Assembly (NCBI GenBank): GCA_004794785.1
Contig: SJOL01004667.1
Location: 221,205 to 285,204 of the forward strand
Direction: 5' to 3'
DNA: 64,000 nt
Origin: Opisthorchis felineus
Lineage: Eukaryota > Platyhelminthes > Trematoda > Opisthorchiida > Opisthorchiidae
This document shows positions 38,912 to 51,310 of the stretch, in pieces. Below the pieces are notes generated by a model. That model did not search any database. It saw nothing but the letters and a program-made list of their open reading frames with translations, and had not been told where the DNA came from. Numbering within the stretch: position 1 is the first letter of the stretch; each line of letters opens with the position of its first letter. The position numbers were made by a program, and so were the translations under genes.

Positions 38912-39960
38912 GACAGGAGGACGATTAGGAGCTTCAAAAGCCTGGCTGTAAGGCAGCGGGTGAGTGCAGGATTATTACTAGAGTAGTACAATTTTTTAAG
39001 GGACACGTCGTTCCGGCCCCCAACCTGGAGCACAAGGAGTCCGCATTTCTACCTACTGACCAACCTGGTATGAAACTCCGCGGGGTTCAAAGTGAAACAC
39101 CCCAGCATAGGTCAATGAGTCATAGATGCACACAAACTGCCACACCGTGACGTTCAGTCTTTTTTTCAGCGGTTGTTTCGAACACTGAATCAATGCTTAG
39201 TAAATGAAAGCAGTTTGTGAAAAAAATGAACAGCGTACCGACCGACAGAATGCTCTATCACCCCATTTGTGATTCCGTCAACAAAGACTAGGTGTCTTCT
39301 ATCACGCTTCTATAAAAAAGGCAAACTGAAGCAAAACATGAAAGCGGTCTTTAACGAGCTTGCGGAAATTCGTAGCTCGCGTGTTACCTGGCAAGTCAAG
39401 TTCACGTTAACATTTATGACTGAAGCAGACGGAGTGTCCATCCGTACACGCAGAATCCCTGGCGTTCAAAAACTAGTTTGGTGGCCTACAGTTCCTGAAT
39501 CGGCCTTCACGTTCATTCGAGAGACTTGCATTTGGACACTTCAAACTGCGTCAGCGATATAGCTTCGAAGACCTGGTCTGGTTTTTACGCCTTGTTATAT
39601 GGCAGGCATGGAGTATTCTATCAGTACGTCCGTATATCAATGCCCATGGGTAACGCGATAGTCGGTTATCTCGGAAGAACCCTGATACGAATGATACGCA
39701 CCCATGGTTAGGATGACGTTACCTCGGACTCGGTAATAAGCAAATCAGAAAGGCCGTAGCTGTGAGCAGGGTGGATTGGATTTGTGTAGCCAGTCAGTGA
39801 ACATGACTCTTTTGACTCCGCTACTGGTGTGGTGTATTCTAGCAATGGCCAAATTACCAGTCAAGCAGGATTTTCAGAAAGCCGATGGATCATATGAGTG
39901 AACGGCATCTCACTGCCGAGATTAAGCCAAGTGGTAAGGTTCTGGTTTTACAGGCCAGAG
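38912..39960. other. No gene recognised
   Basis: An open frame of 97 codons at 39269-39562 (plus) has no recognisable motif and no good splice context. The region is flanked on both sides by RTE debris and is probably old repeat. Confidence 0.3.
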
Positions 39961-40770
39961 TGGCCAGTTACACCCAAGCGCAACTCAGTCCAGTTTCTCA
40001 GCTATAAAACGTATTCCAAAGTAAAGTGCTTCCAGCTCTCATAGTTTCATTCGCCGAGGATAAGGGAAACGTTCCCACCAGGCACAAGCAGTGCTTCGGA
40101 GGTACCGATGGTCAAACGTAGAGAGCTCTAGAAGATCCGTACGCAGCGACCACGTCTTTGATCCACAAAGCAGGACAGATCGAATCTCAGCATTGTACGC
40201 CTAGCCTTGACAACCAAGGGTGATTATTATTTATTATACGGTCAAGCTGATGTCACTTCGGTGCCACAAATTTCAGGGGTTGACAAACGCTGCTCTAACC
40301 TTCCTAATTCGGGGAGCGATTTCAGCAGCTGTGCAGATAGATAAACCTACCAACCACATCGTTCAGCTCATCTGCAACCAATAGGTTTAGATTTGATCCT
40401 AACAATCTTTGTGGTATCATTTTGCATTTTCCGCTTGTGAAGCGCATGCCAAACCGTGCAGCAGAATTACTTAGATTACTTAAAACAGTTCATATTTAAA
40501 AAGTCTGACCTAGGAAGCGCAATGCCGTCAACGTACTCAATGTCTGTCAGCGAACGCCCTGAGAGCGCTTCAAACGCCGAGTTTTTAGGGGCAGGTAAAG
40601 ATCTAAGCAGCACATCAACTAGAAAGAGGAACCGCGACAGAGGTCGTCCTTGTCTGACACTACTGGATGTGGCTGCAGACACACAGATCCACAGGAGGCA
40701 TATACAGCTTATAAAAGACATCCAACCCACTTGTGGTTGCTTCCTAAGTGATCTGTACCCTACCCAGCAC
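39960..40770 (-). pseudogene. RTE fragment (reverse transcriptase and 3' part)
   Basis: Minus strand: SVRQGRPLSRFLFLVDVLL, then LSGRSLTDIEYVDGIALPRS, where the catalytic YADD box is YVDG. Then MRFTSGKC and later LSRLGVQC blocks follow with stops. This is an inactive copy related to the 42.4-45.4 kb element. Confidence 0.8.
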
Positions 40771-40961
40771 ACTACCTGACTGTCTGGTTGAGCGCCTGGA
40801 GGTGCAGGTAGCTTAGAATGCTTGCGACGGGCCATCACCAGGTCCCATTCCCTCACCCATTCTTTTCTCTTCCCTTCATTCCAAAGTTTCGAATATAATT
40901 AGATAAACTTTGTGTTTGTACGGCAGTAAAGCATCAATGTCAACACTGATGTTGCTGTCTC

Positions 40962-41016
<55 letters not shown>

Positions 41017-41045
41017 GATGACGACGACGATGATGATGATGATAA
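40771..41045 (+). repeat. RTE 3' terminus with (GAT)n tail, plus strand
   Basis: Begins with the coding end (LVERLEVQVA). It passes through the 3' untranslated segment to 'gcatcaatgtcaacactgat', then 'tgctgtctctgatgatgatg', and then a GAT array to 41043 with GAC interruptions. It is joined tail-first to the minus-strand RTE fragment on its left. Confidence 0.8.
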
Positions 41046-41404
41046 TACTATCTTTCAGTTTGGCCCAATTTGATGGGTATGTGAAGCATTTTTCCGCAAC
41101 AATTGGGAGTGGTTCGCTGGCAGTCGAGCGGAAAGCCCTGTCAATGTTTTCTTGGGTTTCTCGCCAATGTTTGATATCTTCAGCACACTTTATCCACTGA
41201 GGATATGGTAGCTCGTAGGAATAGCAGGAGATACCTCATTGGTTATAGTTTTCTAAGAGTAAAGTATCACTTACATGGATCGCCGATCGTCTTCCACGCA
41301 GAAAGTCAAACATCCTGTCCAGAAGGGAGCGAACACAACAGGGTCTTGCCGTAGCATGACGATCAGCGCACACCTGTGACGCAATAAGCTACACTGGCGG
41401 TTGC

Positions 41405-41590
41405 TTAATAACTGTTCAGCTGTAACACTCCCAGTGCCTAGCTGCCATGCCACCTAAAGGAAGCACGAGGACCGAGTACTGCCAGTTTGTCCAAGCCTAG
41501 CCAGGAACAGTTGAGACGCTGAGGTTAGGTTTGGACCACGAACCTTTCGGTCGGTAGGGTTGCGCCTTAACCACGGAGCACGTGACATTC
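41405..41590 (-). repeat. tRNA-headed SINE
   Basis: Minus strand: 'gtggttaaggcgcaaccctacc', 'ggttcgtggtccaaac', 'ctaggcttggacaaactggc', and an 'ggtggcatggcagctaggca' end. Confidence 0.85.
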
Positions 41591-42435
41591 ACATTGCCTC
41601 TCATACCAGACCAGTTGATGGGGAGGTCAGACTAACACAATTTTCTGGCTCTCCAGGTTGAGTGTTGGAACATGTGTGGTAACACGTTTGTTAGAAATTA
41701 TATTACTCCGATGGTACCATGCTAACTACCACTGTTTTGCAGTCAGGCTTTTGAACCAAAGACTTTGGATGACGGTCCTAAATGCCTCTGTGTCTAGGTC
41801 TTGACGTCTTGGTAGCATCTTAGTCCACATACGACCACAAACTGCGCGTATACCAATAATTTCATGCTACATAGGCAGTCGCGCGGTGCCACCAACGTCA
41901 GTTTGCACGCGTGGGACGTCTCAGTTCACCAGAGGCGACTTATTCTGTAAAGCTTCGACTCAAGGCGTAATGGCCATAATGACCACCCTTTACAGCTTTG
42001 TAATGATTGGCAATAAGTTCTCGGAAGGCACTACCATCAGGTACAGCAAAATCAGTGGTGACAGTGATGCTTGAGTACTGTACAACCGTAAAACAGGCGT
42101 TTATTGGCTGCAGCATGTAACCTACGTAACGAAACGGCCCTTCAGCGACCACTAGCTAATGGGTCAGATTCGCTCAAAAAGCAGAAAAATGATTCTCAAT
42201 TTAGTTATCGGGACGCGTACGGCATATGGCTGACCACCGTCTATCATTGAGAGTCGTCATTATCACCAGCTGTAACAACCGCGTACTTGCAGTACAGTGG
42301 TTCTAGCTGCCACAGTTTCGTTCACCGATGGTCTGGGGAGATGGGGTAGATAGCTGCGCATTGGAGGCAGCAGCTGATACAATTGATGCGAAAATACAGG
42401 GTTGTCAGCGGACTCCTCATTGGGAAGATTGGGAG
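41591..42435. other. No gene recognised
   Basis: Short open frames only. The sequence just left of 42440 carries the 3' untranslated part of the neighbouring RTE element; nothing else could be placed. Confidence 0.3.
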
Positions 42436-42439
42436 GGGA

Positions 42440-45420
42440 GCTATGCATCAAAGGCAATAGCTTGGATGCACGAACGCCACTGAAAGCGCGACTGGGCCAT
42501 GTCTAACAATGTCTCTAACCATTGATGTGTCCTGTCTCGGGGTCCCATCCAGGGAGACAGCAATGACCAGCAGAGCTGAGTTTGCTGGCAATGGCCTTCA
42601 AACTTCGCTGCCAAGTCATTGTTTGACCTCTCCTGGCTCGTTTCCACCCTTCAAGTGGTTGTGCGAAAAGAGCCCTTCGAGGAATTCATTCGACTAACAT
42701 AAGAAACACGTGGCCAGGCCAGCGCAACCTATCGAGTCTGATCAGTTCATCTGTCGGGGCCGAGTAACTTCTTCCGAAAACCATTCGGCATACTTCAGAA
42801 TTGCTCAGCCGGTGTCTCCACCAGGCTCGGACGATGCTCCGAAGACATCGATGGTTAAACACTGAAAGTTCTCGGCGCGCAGCGGCCAGGTTCCCGACCT
42901 GTATGATAATATGGAACGCACCGCGGCATTGTAAACTCGACCCTTGACGGACAAGCTGATGTCACACCTACGCCACAGGTGATGCAGGTTCACGAAGGCT
43001 GCTCTGGCCTTCCCGATTCGATTGGAAATATTATCTTTCATGAGGCCACCGGGACTGATAGAGCTGTCCAGGTAGAAAAATTTGTCTACTACCTCAATCG
43101 GCTCATCCGCAAGCATGAAGTTAGGGTTCGAACCCACCCAGTCTTGCAGTAGCACTTTACACTTTGCAGGTGTGAAGCGCATGCCGAGCCATGAGGCAGA
43201 ATTGTTTGGATCATTTTATATTTCTTGCATTACCACGGTGTCAGATCCAAGAAGAGCTATGTCGTCTGCGTACTCGATATCTGTGAGCGAATGCCCCGGG
43301 AACACTTCGACCCCATAGAGGCTAGTAGTGAAACTTTCATAATCGCATCAACGAAGTTGAAGAGAAAGGGTGAAAGAGGACAGTGTCCGGAGGCCAGCCG
43401 TCTCCAATAACCGAAAATCACATCATTTGGACGGATGTGTCACGTGCAGGCTACGGACCAAACGAAGGCACGCCCTAATTGGTCAGAAGGTCAGCCAATC
43501 TGGATCGAGCATCTTTAGCTCGACGCTTCTCGCCCCCTCACGGAGATTCTAGCACGACCCTGTGAAACATTCTGTCATTGCCCTATAAATGCGGTTGTAA
43601 TAATTTTCCTTTGTCTCCATAGAGGGCTGTTTGAAGCTACCGTGCCTTTTGACACACCACAGTGGGCGGAGCAGGAAGCCAAGGGACCGATACAGAGTTG
43701 CACGACCGTTCAGTAAGTCACAACAGACAGCCTTGCCTGACAACACTTGATGTGGTGAACTCAGGTGGGAGCTTCCCGTAGACCTTCACATGTCCGCTGG
43801 AGTTGGCGTACAACGCCTTAAGGGGGTCAGGAATTTATGGGGGACATCTTTGCTCCACAGACACTGCCATAGTGCCTGGCGGTCCACGGAGTCAAAGGCA
43901 GCTCACAAATCAAGGAAGATAACCATTGTTGGGCGTTGGAAACATTCTCGTTGTTCCGGAATCTATCGGAGGGTGAAATTGTGATCAATGCAATCTCTTG
44001 CAGAACGTGACCCAGCTTGGTTTTCACGGATCTGTCTCTCTCTCTATTTTCGGTTAACCTTCGAAGGATAAGACCAGGGAGCACCTTCACTGCTACAGCT
44101 ACTAGTCTGATGTCACGGCGATTTTCACACAGCACCCGCGCGCACTTCTTGAAGACAGGAATAAGTGACAAGACGCCCAAATCTGCAGCCAATATGTCTT
44201 CCTCCATTTAGCATCAAAAAGCCTTGATAGAAGGGTAACGGATTCACGCATTCACGGATTCACGGGTTGAAATCCTGAAATTCCAATGTCACGGATTCTC
44301 CGTCACTTCAGAACAAGGCTGGATACAGATCACCCGGTACTGGTGCCTTCTCACGATTCGGTACGGATATTTCCTACTTTATTTCTTCTTCCCACGGGCG
44401 ACTAAGACCTAAATTCCATTCACCCGTATGCACTCTCTCCAAAGGCTGTGTTGCAGGAGGCTAGCTAAACCGTTCTTCGAAGTGTTCGGCCGATGTTTCC
44501 AGCCGACGTTTTTGCGAGTGAATTAATTTGCCATCTTTTTCACCTACCGTTTCACTGACTGTTGCTTTCCTAGGGCCAGCCGACCGTATCATTTGGTATG
44601 GGGCACGGCTGTTTCCGGTGGCAAAAGCCTTCTCCATCTCCCGAATTTTCGATGTCCACCAGAGCTCTCGGTCTTTCATTAGGCTCTTCACTATTTGGCG
44701 TTCAAGGTATTTGCCTGCACCGTCGTACTCGTTGCCTGTTGGCATAAATCATGACTAGCAATCTCGACGACACCCAATGTTCTTTTGGTCGAATCGGAGA
44801 AGTCAGACTGCCAGCACTGAACGCCGCTAGCATACTTCCTTTCATATGTTGCCATGCTTCATCCACTTGCTCACTACCAGTACAGTATTGGTTTACTGTA
44901 AAGAGTTGTTGAGCTAGCTCAGGTCGATACTGCTTGGCTACGGTAGTTCTTCGAAGATGGTGGATTGGCAGGCTTCTTGCCGACTTGCGAGGGCCTGGAG
45001 GGAAACAAGCTGTCAGGGGTGCACGCACCACGACGTGAGCAGAATCAAGTTGTGTTCCCCAGAAGGAACAGCAGTCTTGAATTGTGGCTCTCCGCCGGTG
45101 ACTGACAGTCACGTAATCCAAATGGGTCCATAGTTGATTTGCAGTTGGTGGCTGCCAGGTTACGCGATCCGAATGTTAATGCTAAACGTTTGTACTGATC
45201 AGAAGCAGTTGATGATCAGCACATAACTGGAAGAGTCGCTTTCTGTTGTTTACGCTACGAGAATCGACTCCGGGTCCACCACCCAGCCATGATTCCAAGG
45301 AACTGAGACGACTGACTTGGGCCCGAATCACCGGACCCATAGTGCCCCTGGCAATAATGTACTTCTTACCGCCAAGTTGGTCTGTAACGTATCCTTCAAA
45401 ATTGTGCATTTTTCATGAAT
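42440..45420 (-). pseudogene. RTE-type non-LTR retrotransposon, nearly full length, broken
   Basis: Minus strand, in order: 45.4-45.18 kb endonuclease (AQVSRLSSLESWLGG, LFQLCADHQLLLISTN). 45.1-44.75 kb endonuclease end (YVTVSHRRRATIQDCCSFWG, with the SDH box altered to SAH). 44.75-44.46 kb linker (WWTSKIREMEKAFATGNSR, AEHFEERFS). 44.2-43.2 kb reverse transcriptase (FKKCARVLCENRRDIRLVA, then LTDIEYADDIALLGS near 43.27 kb). 43.18-42.8 kb thumb region (KCKVLLQDWVGSNPNFMLA). The C-terminus lies at 42.65-42.44 kb (WLETLLDMAQSRFQWRS). The YADD catalytic box is intact, but frameshifts and stops separate the blocks and the 5' end is truncated. Confidence 0.93.
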
Positions 45421-45516
45421 TTATTATCGCACTCCGCGTCGTAGCTTGAACGCTCTTGAACTTAATGGGTATGAGAAGCTTGTTCTATTCAGTGCACCAG
45501 TATTATCTGTGTGCGA

Positions 45517-45700
45517 GATGCTTCACTGTTTAGAGCGCGAATTTAGTGACCAAAAGGTCCGTGGTTCGAACCCGACTTTTGTTTCTCGAATTGCCCTGTC
45601 TAAGCTTGGTCAACCTGGCAGTATCCCAGCCCTCATGTCTCCTTCTGGTGGCATGGCATTTAGGCACCCAAAGGGTTCTAGAGCTAAACCATGCTTTTTT
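45517..45700 (+). repeat. tRNA-headed SINE between RTE and Gypsy elements
   Basis: Plus strand: 'cactgtttagagcgcg', 'gtggttcgaaccc', 'ctgtctaagcttggtcaacc', 'ggtggcatggcatttaggca', ending near 'gttctagagctaaacc'. The 5' head is partly lost. It directly precedes recognisable Gypsy sequence. Confidence 0.85.
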
Positions 45701-48140
45701 TATTCGGGGTGCAGTGACCTGCGATTTTTATGCTCCTCTGACATTGTACAATACTTTGCTAACTCTCTCAAGACAAAATTCGACGACATCTTCCAAGAGG
45801 CTGTAACAAAAACAAGGCAATCCTCAAGCTCTAATCCGATTGCAGACTGAATTTCATACCGAAGATTCCCGCACCATTTAGTGTCTTCGCGACCGTGGAG
45901 AATAAACTTCTCCGTCTCCAGCAATCCGGAGTTATCCAGCCAGTTAACCACTCATCATGGACATTCCTTATTGTTGTCATCAAGAAACAAATAGCAAGTT
46001 GCGCATATGTGATGATTACTCTAGTGGATTAAACGCTGTGTTAGACTCTCATCAATGTCCATTTCCGGTACCAGAGGAACTGATCACCAAGCTCAATGGT
46101 GGAACATGTTTCGCTGATACTCACCTCAAAGATAAATCCGCAATGGCTCCAAAGAACGCTTGACAATTAATACACATCGCGGTTTGTTTGAAGTAAACCG
46201 TTTTCTATTTGGGGCGAAATCTGCACCAGCACTATTTCAACAAACAATGGATGCCATGCTAAACGGCTTATAAGGAGTTGCTGTTTATGTGTATGACATC
46301 ATTCTCACAGGTTCTATTCAAGAAGAACTTTTGCATCGTTTGCACTGTGTATTTGAACGAATTCAACAATATGGTTTTCGTCTACGTGCAAAAAGCTCTG
46401 CATGCTTTCTCACATCTATTAGATATTCTAGATTTATTTTTGACAAAAATGGTCGTTATCCAGACCCAGAAAATATTTCTGCCATACAACAACTGCCCGC
46501 ACCGACGGATTCAGCAACCTTGCGCTCCTTCCTCGGTTTGGTAAGCCATTACAGTTCATTTTTGCCAGGCATGCATCGTGTCCATAAACTACTAAATTAT
46601 ATTTTTAAAAAGGTGTGCTTTGATCACATGAGTGCCCGTCCATTTTTAACAAAGCAAAGTCACTACTCGGCTCTGATCTGCTACTCACACATTACAGTCC
46701 AGCCCTGGACATTACCGTTGTTTCAGACGCATCCAACCATGGTATTTGGGCTGTCATCTCTAAGGTTTTCCCTGACGGAAACGAAAAACCAATTGCTCGC
46801 TCAGCTGGATTTCCAACAGTTACCGAGCGCAATTATGGTTAGATCGAAAAAAAGCTTAAGCGATAGTCTTCGCCATTAGGAAGTTGTATAAAATTATCTA
46901 TGGACGTCATTCCACGTTCATCACTGACCATAAGCCGCTTCTCGGCGTTTTTGGATCGAAGGAGGGTATCCTTGTTTACACAGCCAACCGTTTGCAACAC
47001 TTGGTTACAATGCCTTTGGGCTACTACTTCTCCATCAAATACCGGTCTACCGGTGCTCTTGGCCAGGCTTATATATTATCAAGGCTCTCAACGTCAACAA
47101 CCCGAGGATGTTGTCGCCTCAATAACGGTGGAGTCGGAAGTTCACACAATGGTTGCTACTACAATCAATCCGCTTTTAATTACTTCTGCCATGGTTCGCG
47201 ACGCCACTGTCCGTGATCCGTTGCTTCAAAAGGTAACCCATCTTCACGGCACACACTGGTCTCCAGCGTGTGCCGATAAAAAACCTTCAACCGTTCTGCC
47301 AACGCCGATCCTCACTTACCGAGATCGGTGGTTGAATGCAGTTCACGGAATGGGTGATTGTCTCCGGAATCACAGAGCAATGTCCTTAAACAATTCTATC
47401 TTAGCCATCTCGGTGTTAACCACATGAAGGCGCTAACACGTAGTTACGTCTACTTGAAGAGCATGGATAAGCAGTTGGAAGAAGTTGTGCGCAAGTGCAC
47501 AAAATCTCAACTATCTACGAAATCCCCACTCCTGGAAAACATAATTATGATCATGACCTGTCCCAGAAAATCCACAGTCAGGACTTCATGTTAACCGTGT
47601 GGGACCAATCAGTGACCAATATCTGATCCGTTTACCGTAAATGGCCAGAAGTATTTAGCATAAACCGTGTTACTGAGCGTGCTACCATTTAAAACTACGA
47701 CATAAGTTTATTCATTCTAGAGTACCCAATTTCATTGTATCTGACTTCGGCAGTGCATTCACGTCCGCTGAATTTTCTGCTTTCTGCCAACAAAATAGCA
47801 TACATATGCGATCATCACCGTTCTATCCATAATCAACTGGCCAAATGGAAAGATGTGTGAACACTTTCAAACGCACGCTCTTAAAACTCAAATGCAAGGG
47901 TACCACACCGGAAAATATCGAGACATTCCTGCTGAGTTACAGGGGGACACAAAATGTTAACGCTCCAAATGGCAATTCTCCGGTGGAAGTATATATGAAC
48001 CGGAACATCAGTCAACCTGTTGACGTCATCCGTCCAATACCACATTCGCCGGCCGGTAGAAGCACAAATTCAAGCGCGGCACGTTCAAAATCGGTTTCGT
48101 ACTTCCCTAGTGCAAATTTGTGAAAGAATTCTTTCGCCGT
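45700..48140 (+). pseudogene. Gypsy-type LTR retrotransposon internal region, broken
   Basis: Plus strand, several frameshifts and stops. Reverse transcriptase: TKFDDIFQEA, KLRICDDYSSGLNAVLDS, FLFGAKSAPALFQQTMDAM, then AVYVYDIILTG at 46.28 kb, where active elements have YLDDI; then YGFRLRAK and LRSFLGLVSHYSSFLPGMH. RNase H: SPALDITVVSDASNHG, RHSTFITDHKPLLGVFGS. Integrase: HLGVNHMKALTRSYVYL, then FIVSDFGSAFTSAEF and, after an in-frame stop, MERCVNTFKRTLLKL (D and E of the DDE core). No LTRs could be identified by eye and gag is absent. Confidence 0.92.
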
Positions 48141-48239
48141 TCATTCTATTTACAGAGTTCACACGTGTCATTTGTTGAATTTTTACGCTCTAACATAACC
48201 TGCGCGCGATAAACTCTGTCACTTTGCACTCAGTTCCTG

Positions 48240-48480
48240 CGGTGCACCCAGTCTCAAGCATAATAATAATAATAGTGTGGGTGACACCGTCAGGCATGAT
48301 CATAACGTTACATTCGGAATAAATACATGACTGAGGGGGTTGTGGGTACAGGGGGTTGCGTGGAAAAGGGGCAGCGTCACAGGCAGCGGCCACTATCCGA
48401 TGTAATAATAATAATAGGTTTAGTTCCCAACTTGTAGGGGGCATGCTGATTGAGGCATGATCAGGTTGTTACAACCTGAA
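48240..48480 (+). repeat. Dispersed repeat 'AAT + TCAGGCATG', copy 1
   Basis: An AAT-repeat start, then 'gggtgacaccgtcaggcatg' and 'ggggttgtgggtacaggg'. The same arrangement occurs at 51255-51309 and 57775-57935 (same strand). It occurs inverted at 50225-50320 and 51490-51560. It is probably a terminal part of a LINE or a non-autonomous relative. Confidence 0.65.
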
Positions 48481-48589
48481 CGCGGCAGGTAACAACACAA
48501 CAGGCATGCTTATTAAGCGAAAAGTCACCACAGTTGTTGGAACCGAACAAGGAGGACAATGGGCATGAGGTATGACAAGTTCAAAGATG

Positions 48590-49100
48590 AAGCTTGCTGA
48601 CCTGAACTAAAACTGAAAACCGTCACTAGCCATGAGTGACCTTGGGCGGCGACTAAATGGCTAGGGTCGCAAAATGCAAAATGGAGATGGAGATTGAAGA
48701 ATTCGATCTGGAGACAAATGGCAAGTTTCTTCTCAAGAATATGGTTTAAGTTGAAACTGAGTGGATTCACTGGTGTCACCGTTGCAGGGAGGTCATTTGT
48801 AAAGGGTAGATTTGATGGGGAGATAGTGCCAAAGCACAGGGCCAGTTGAACACCATAAATGGAACTGAACTTGTGGAAGAGGCAAACCGAAATTGCGGCA
48901 GTAAACTAGGTTGGTTAAATCCGAACGATATGCTCAGCGGTTTAGAAGGAGGCGGTTGGGGCCAGGATAAAAATCTGTTTGTGGTTGCGATTACAGGCTC
49001 AAGTGGGCAAGAGGCTGCGGTCGAGGTTTTGGAGAGAGTAGTTGCGGGAGTGTCATCAGACGGGGTATGGCAGTGCCATGCCATCATTGTACTGACGTAC
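48590..49100 (+). repeat. Diverged copy of the 52.7/58.1 kb repeat
   Basis: The order 'gacctgaactaaa', 'aaaaccgtca', 'gtgaccttgggc', 'ggctagggtcgc', then 'ggcggttggggccaggataa' and 'ttctggacagc' parallels 52.7-53.1 and 58.1-58.6 kb at lower identity. An open frame of 92 codons within it has no recognised domain. Confidence 0.55.
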
Positions 49101-49104
49101 TTCG

Positions 49105-49670
49105 GTTTCTGGACAGCTCCGTAACGGTCATCAAGGCACTCGCCGTTCTACGGGTGATTCGGCGCACCTTCACCCGTATTACTCGCATGGACTTCCAAAT
49201 ACTCTATGGAGCCTACGTCAGACCGCTTCTTGAATACGCCAACCAGGTTATCTACGCAGAGCGCACGAGGGACATAACCCTCATTGAGCGTGTCCAGCGA
49301 GCTGCTACGAAAATGGTTGCCGGCCTTAAATCCGTGGACTACGAAATGCGTCTCGCGGCGCTCGACCTCCTTCCCCTCGAGTATCGCCGTTTTCGAGGGG
49401 ACCTACTCCTCACTTATGCCCTGTTTGAACAAGGTCTGGCCGACAGATTTTTCACCGTTGACCCAGCAAACGCACGACGGGGACTTGGTAAGAAGATTTT
49501 CAAGCTCAGAGCGAACACTTTCATCAGGCAAAAAGTTTCTCGTTTCGGGTAGTCGCTGCGTGTAATAACCTTCTTCCGAAGGTTGTCCACGCTCCATCTA
49601 GAACCCAGTTCAAAGCACTATTAGACACTTTTTATGCGAGTCCTCGCGCTGGCAAGCTAACTGTCCCGCG
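49105..49670 (+). pseudogene. CR1/jockey-like LINE, 3' end of reverse transcriptase ORF
   Basis: Plus-strand open frame with [75 protein letters not shown] and [13 protein letters not shown]. This is the typical post-RT C-terminal region of flatworm CR1/jockey-like LINEs. It is truncated upstream, so the catalytic part is missing here; the tail continues to about 49.67 kb after a frameshift. Confidence 0.85.
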
Positions 49671-50737
49671 CTGAGAACTTAAAGAGCAGTGCGACACCCT
49701 TTTTTGCTTGTATTTTAGGTGAGCGGCAGCCGCTGAACGACAAGAACAAAACCGAACCGGGGAACTTGGGTGAAAGCCTTGATCCTGTGTATCAATCCGT
49801 GAATCCGTGAATCCGTCGAAGCTCTTTTTAGCCCACATCACGGTGTTTTATATGAGATTTTTACCTGACCAGTCTGTCCAGGGCCACGCAGCCCGAGCAG
49901 TGGTTTCCAGCTTTAGTTCAAATTGGCCGGCCGGATTACAGCGATACTGTTGTATCTCCAGATTTGTTGTTCTGGTTCCTCATTTTCCGCGATTTACAGT
50001 CTCTTGTCCAGTACTAGGCAGAATCCTTTGCCTTACTCCCCCCGTTAAGTTGTTGCGCGCCATCTTCGAATTTTAACGGTCTGATCCTGCTTAAATTTTA
50101 TATGTTCTCTGAGAAACCAGAAAAACACCGATAACTGTGTTTCTCCGCCCTCAATGCTGATCAACTTTACATCACGCTAGTTAAGGTATGGCTCCATCTG
50201 CATCGGATGATACCCATTATTTGTGTGACTACCCTTGACATAAGTTGTGCCTTTATTCTGACGCTAGCATTATGGCCATATCTGACGGTATGCAGCCCAC
50301 AACCTGGGAATAAATAATATTGTTCGCAGTAGTACCACTTTAGCGGTTATTTACATACTGAGTACTGTCAGACGTCTTAGGCATTATTCGCTAAACCTGA
50401 CACCAACCCTGTATGAACCTTAGTGGGACCATGAGACTGTTCAACAGAGTGAAATCCGAACAATTGATGGCATCAACAACTGGAAAACATAAAATTGGCA
50501 GAACGCCAACCAGAAAGCACCATCTTTACGACAAAAAGGCCTATAAACAGGAAGCAAAAAAGGATGGCTCAGGGTCTGCCCACATCTACTTTTACTCACG
50601 CAAACTGGGGTTTCCATGCTGTCGAATAAATCTTTTCCAACGTTCCTCTGGCTTTTTGAAGATAAAAACCAACGTGGACACAACAGACTCAGCTAGGCTA
50701 TCTTCCTACAAAACTGCGCTCCGTTCAGTTAGCGAAC
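49671..50737. other. No gene recognised; inverted copy of a dispersed repeat
   Basis: Contains an inverted copy of the 'TCAGGCATG' repeat (about 50225-50320) and a 126-codon plus-strand open frame (50413-50793) whose basic product resembles nothing I know. The end of that frame runs into the 572-bp duplicated segment. Confidence 0.35.
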
Positions 50738-51309
50738 TGCCCTCAAATGACCTCTGCGCCCAGCTTCTTGCGGCCTCTGTGAATGTTCGTTAAGTCTTTG
50801 GTCACCGTCCTTCGGAAATAACTGCCACCTCTATGTCAAAGTAACCAATCTCCATTCAACATTCCCACGAGTTCCGCCCCTGGAAAAGCTGAAACAACAT
50901 GGATAGCTGCGCTTCTCCATGCGCGAAGCATGAACTAGCTGCACCCAATCACGCTGCTTTGAACTTCATTGCATCCAGCATCGCAAAGTCCATCTTCAGG
51001 TTTGTTGCCTGAAATTGAACCCAGTCCCGGGCAGGAGAGTAGAGAAGGGTAAGACAGTAAGACCCGTATTTCAAGAATTCTCTTCTTCCCTTCAATTTAA
51101 ACATGGCTTTACGGGCTTTCTAGGATGCCGCAATGTCCCGAATGGCCAACATGCTCTCCAAAATTTTTGTACGGTGTTGTCACGCTTCATCTGATGGGTA
51201 AATGCACAAGGTCGGTTGAGTGGCCGCCTCTCAGCTTTTCGGCACCAAACGGTCAGCTTGAAGAATAATAATAGTGTTAATTCCCAACTAGCGGGTGGCA
51301 CACCTTCAG
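50738..51309. repeat. 572-bp perfect direct repeat, left copy (contig end)
   Basis: Identical, as far as I could compare line by line, to 57258-57829 (constant offset 6520). It ends exactly at a single N (51310), while the right copy begins exactly after a single N (57257). Best explained as an unmerged overlap of two contig ends. Confidence 0.95.
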
Positions 51310-51310
51310 N
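51310..51310. other. Single N: assembly join
   Basis: Lone ambiguous base immediately after the left copy of the 572-bp repeat; it marks a contig junction. Confidence 0.9.

Noticed and set aside
36514..41043. Poly-Met/poly-Asp 'proteins' at the GAT arrays
   Set aside because: They are translations of microsatellite tails of RTE elements.
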